A DNA stretch of 35,969 nucleotides, taken from NCBI RefSeq assembly GCF_041956535.1, contig NW_027192200.1:116536-152504 (forward strand), in the 5' to 3' direction. The position numbers and the translations under genes were made by a program. A model generated the notes under the pieces. The model did no database searches. It was given only the letters and a program-made list of their open reading frames with translations, and was not told the DNA's origin. Positions 33,110 to 35,969 of this stretch are shown piece after piece; position 1 is the first letter of the stretch, and the number at the start of each line of letters is the position of its first letter. The stretch is from Calcarisporiella thermophila CBS 279.70. Its lineage: Eukaryota > Calcarisporiellomycota.

Positions 33110-35012
33110 CTAGTTCTTCCCAAAGAATCGTGTTAGCACAGCCAAATAATGGGTGTTAATAACGGACGGATTATTCTGATAGAGGGACATCAGCACCCCC
33201 ATCGCTATACTAAACAGAGCAACATCCCCATTTTTAACGTTACGAGCCCAGCCTGCCTCAACGACCGATTTCCAAAGAGACTCTAATGCGCGAGGAAGAC
33301 AATAGAGGCCAAGCTCCAGGCGTCTCCCGGGCGCCTCAAGGAGGACACTGGATCCGCCTACCATTCCAGCAAGTAAATAAACAAACTTGTAGTCGCGATG
33401 AGTTAAGTGACGGAAAGCACATGGAGCTGAGAACCCAAGGGTGACATAAGCCGTCAAGAAGATACTGGACCGAAGAGTCGATTTCATGAACCTCTCAAAA
33501 ACATAATCGGGTCTAGAAGAAGCGGTTAGAAAAGATACTATATAACGCTTCTAGTAACCAAATTACCTCTTTGTGATCTGCTTCCAGCGGAAAATAAGAG
33601 TCATCAACAAATTCAGCGGTAAGTAGAGTCGCAAGCTCCTCCGAAATTCATGCTTCATCGACCGGACCATAGAACCAGTGCATGTTGAGCTCAACGGATG
33701 GTGCATTGCACATGGAATAAATTCGTGTGTTGCACCCTTAGGTATGGCAGTGGCAATGTTGGGGCTGAAATTCGCAGCAATGTATTCACGTGGGGTGACT
33801 CCTTCAGGGAATTTGATTGCATCAGGTAAGTGTCCAAATTGATCGACGTAGGTTGATACCGCGTTAATAAGATGCGGACCCATCGCACCAAAGTCCCGAA
33901 ATCCTGAATGGTTCAGCAAGAAACTGTAGTATGACCGCGGGAGCGTCTCGGGTTTGAACACGAACGAATAAATAATCTGAGAGTTTGCGGCAATAAATAC
34001 AAGCGCACCAGACCATTGCTCAAGCTTTTGCGACAAAATTTCGTCCCATTCCTCCCGGATATATTGAATCCAGGTCTTAGGTGGAGCGCCTTCCTTCTGT
34101 TCGCGTTTCTTTTTTCGATAGCTGGCCCATTGTTGCATAAGCCAAGCGCACCCGAATTGCGCACTTCGGGTTACAAGATATAACATGATCGCAAGGCGAC
34201 GTCCTTTGTTTCGTTCAAGCAAAAGTGTAAGCCCAGCTAGTGAGCCAGCAATAAAGGCGTTTAAACCGTCTCCTCCTTTGACATTACGCAAGTGTCGTAT
34301 CGCGCAAAGCGAAGCCTTATAAGTTGTGATAAAAGAAGAGAGGAAGATTGCAAAGGAAACTGTATCCCTATAAGAAAATTCAAATTTAATATAGCTTATA
34401 TTTTAACAAAATAACCTAAGTAAATATTACTTTCCCCCCGCTTTTTTAAGATAATAAGGCCTAAAAATCATAGATAAGAGATATCGTACCCATTGAAAAT
34501 AAAAGGTAGAATAATTATAAATTTACTTTTTAAAGAGTCGACCAGTAAGCAATGCCTATTAACCGAAATGCAGTAAAAAAAATTAGGGCAAAGAATAAAT
34601 TATTACAATTATTGACTTACTGGAGCTATGGAAATTAGATATTTCACAATGTACGCAACTGTAAAAGATTTGAGAAATCCTCGAGTAGCATTTTGGGCAC
34701 AGGTTTTCCCATCGTGGTGACACAGCTTTTCTTTGGACTCGTCTCCATTAAGTGGCTCTAAGGCAAGTCTACGTAAGCTTTGACTGTGTGGTTATAAAGA
34801 TTTATTAACATCATATTTGTTAGGGTCAGTGTAGTCTTTAATCATAGCCGTATTGTGGTGACATTAAATTACCTGCTCAACTGTCGTATTCGCTCGCCAA
34901 ACTTAGTGAACCCCGCAAGAACAACCTCTTTTTCCTTGTCAGTAAGTGCCTTACTAATGAGCTGCGCTAGAACTTCGAGAAAGTTCTCCCAGGCAATTGA
35001 TATGGCCGACAT
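33110..35012 (-). CDS. TMEM135-like multi-pass membrane protein, 519 residues, six exons
   Basis: Exons in transcript order: 35012-34873, 34777-34621, 34555-34527, 34460-34431, 34367-33567, 33512-33110; phases close to 519 codons. Exons 3 and 4 are only 29 and 30 nt. An N-terminal block CHHDGKTCAQNATRGFLKSF carries the paired cysteines typical of TMEM135. Two copies of a repeated motif follow, as in this Tim17-like fold family: DGLNAFIAGSLAGLTLLLE with RRLAIMLYLVTRS, and DYKFVYLLAGMVGGSSVLLE with RRLELGLYCLPRA. A cysteine-containing segment (HEFIPCAMHHP) lies between them. TMEM135 proteins act in mitochondrial and peroxisomal dynamics and fat storage in animals; fungal relatives are largely uncharacterised. 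The localisation is therefore inferred from family only. Confidence 0.88.
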
Positions 35013-35969
35013 TGCTGCTCTAGATAGCCACTAAATCCTCCCTGCTTGAATTATGTGATGTCAAATTTGCGGGGTCGTTTGGAGCAATTTAAGAGTGAAA
35101 AATTTGTTGGGTATCTCCCAAGCATCCAAAATAATTGGGCAAGGCATGTGAAAGCAGTATGAGTGGCGCAGCATATCTGAATTACTGAGTGCTTTGAGAG
35201 AGAGTATTTAGATTAAGTTCAATTAGGGTAGAGGCTAATCTAGCATTAGGTCGAGATAGAGATGGTCACTCAAATGTAGAATGTGCTTCCTTAGTTGATT
35301 AGTATCCAGGAGACCAATGTCCCTATCTCTCAATATAGATTTGGATTTATCGCCGAGACGCACAAGAGAGAAATGCAATTTCAGTTATATTAGGATCAAG
35401 TGGCGTTCTAGAGCTATTCTGATAACCCTTTGAGAGGGAAATGGCACTGCGTTACACTAATTGTTTCCGCGGGATTGACCAAAAGACCACTCCTGACAGT
35501 TGAAAGCAAGAGTTTGTTTACGTATCTGAGGTCAACTGTGTTGTTTGATTTATATTAAATATGAAACCATACAATTAATGCACTACATTAATATATTGGG
35601 GCACGTACGGGAGAGAAGAATTATTTAGGAAAAGTCTTATGGTACTTGGTATCTGATATAATCTAAATAGAATTATTTCTATAGCACAAAGTCTTAATTT
35701 AATTGGAATATTGCTTAGCTTTACTAGTAAACTATAGATGTAGAAATATATATCAAAATTAATTCAACTATTTATCCTTCCAAATTTCAAAAAAAAAAAT
35801 AAGTGTTGAATTAATTAGAATATAGTTCAATCTTTGGACTGCTCAAAGTGGAAATATTGTGTTAATTCAACACTGCATTATTAAGTGAAATCAAAACCCG
35901 AACCCATAATGGTAACCTAACCTAATGTGAAATTGCTTCGTATAAAAGATGCCCGTAAGTTGGCAAGAA
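35013..35969. other. Terminal intergenic region
   Basis: 957 bp upstream of the TMEM135-like gene to the window end. No open frame or recognisable exon on either strand. It becomes very AT-rich after about 35560 and holds a 13-bp inverted repeat. It should contain the TMEM135-like promoter next to 35013. Confidence 0.4.
35802..35874. repeat. 13-bp perfect inverted repeat with 47-bp spacer
   Basis: Left arm 35802-35814 (AGTGTTGAATTAA) and right arm 35862-35874 (TTAATTCAACACT) are exact reverse complements. The core TTAATTCAAC also occurs at 35759-35768 in the same orientation as the right arm. It could be a hairpin, a paired protein-binding site, or terminal repeats of a tiny element; nothing decides between these. 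Confidence 0.75.

Overview
The window is nuclear DNA of a fungus. The grounds are fungal-type gene content (SLA1, UGO1, an AIM18-like gene, a two-halved phosphofructokinase with an N-terminal glyoxalase-like domain) and many short GT-AG introns with CTAAY-type branch sites. A Frizzled/Smoothened-like receptor, a TRP-like channel with a long N-terminal domain and a TMEM135-like protein suggest, as inference only, a lineage outside or at the base of Dikarya. I cannot name the species. Fourteen protein genes can be supported, 13 of them complete. I reconstructed exon structures by hand from splice sites, reading frame and family conservation: 64 introns, all between 49 and 102 nt. All exon phases add up to uninterrupted frames.

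Layout. At 1-233 (+) is the 3' end of an ABCC-type ABC transporter, followed at 599-993 (+) by a tiny LITAF-domain gene split into three exons. DNA polymerase eta (RAD30) lies at 1260-3820 (-) and is divergent, across 171 bp, from 6-phosphofructokinase at 3992-7292 (+). A TRP-like cation channel of about 1309 residues occupies 7585-11583 (-) with only one intron. Two mitochondrial genes follow: a UGO1/SLC25A46-like carrier-fold protein (12553-14060, +) and an AIM18-like chalcone-isomerase-fold protein (14250-15596, -). The latter is divergent, across 132 bp, from an aldo/keto-reductase-like gene (15729-17537, +). After a 1.5-kb spacer come a Frizzled-like seven-helix receptor (19065-20657, -), a PCID2/CSN12-type PCI protein (21051-22879, +), the endocytic adaptor SLA1 (23301-27791, -), a glutamine-rich protein with an SSXT-like segment (28971-30836, -), a class IV aminotransferase (31434-32715, -) and a TMEM135-like membrane protein (33110-35012, -). 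The last 950 bp appear non-coding and hold an inverted repeat.

How the genes relate. This is a dense eukaryotic housekeeping segment and not an operon. Several genes share an address: UGO1, AIM18-like and TMEM135-like all point to mitochondrial membranes and dynamics, SLA1 and LITAF to endocytic or endosomal membranes, and the receptor and the channel to signalling. Any functional coupling is inference. I found no tRNA, rRNA, transposon or CRISPR array. The most unusual items are the rearranged SLA1 with three similar SH3 domains after its PH-like region, the intron-poor channel, the Frizzled-like receptor without a cysteine-rich domain, and an aldo/keto-reductase-like protein lacking two residues of the catalytic tetrad.
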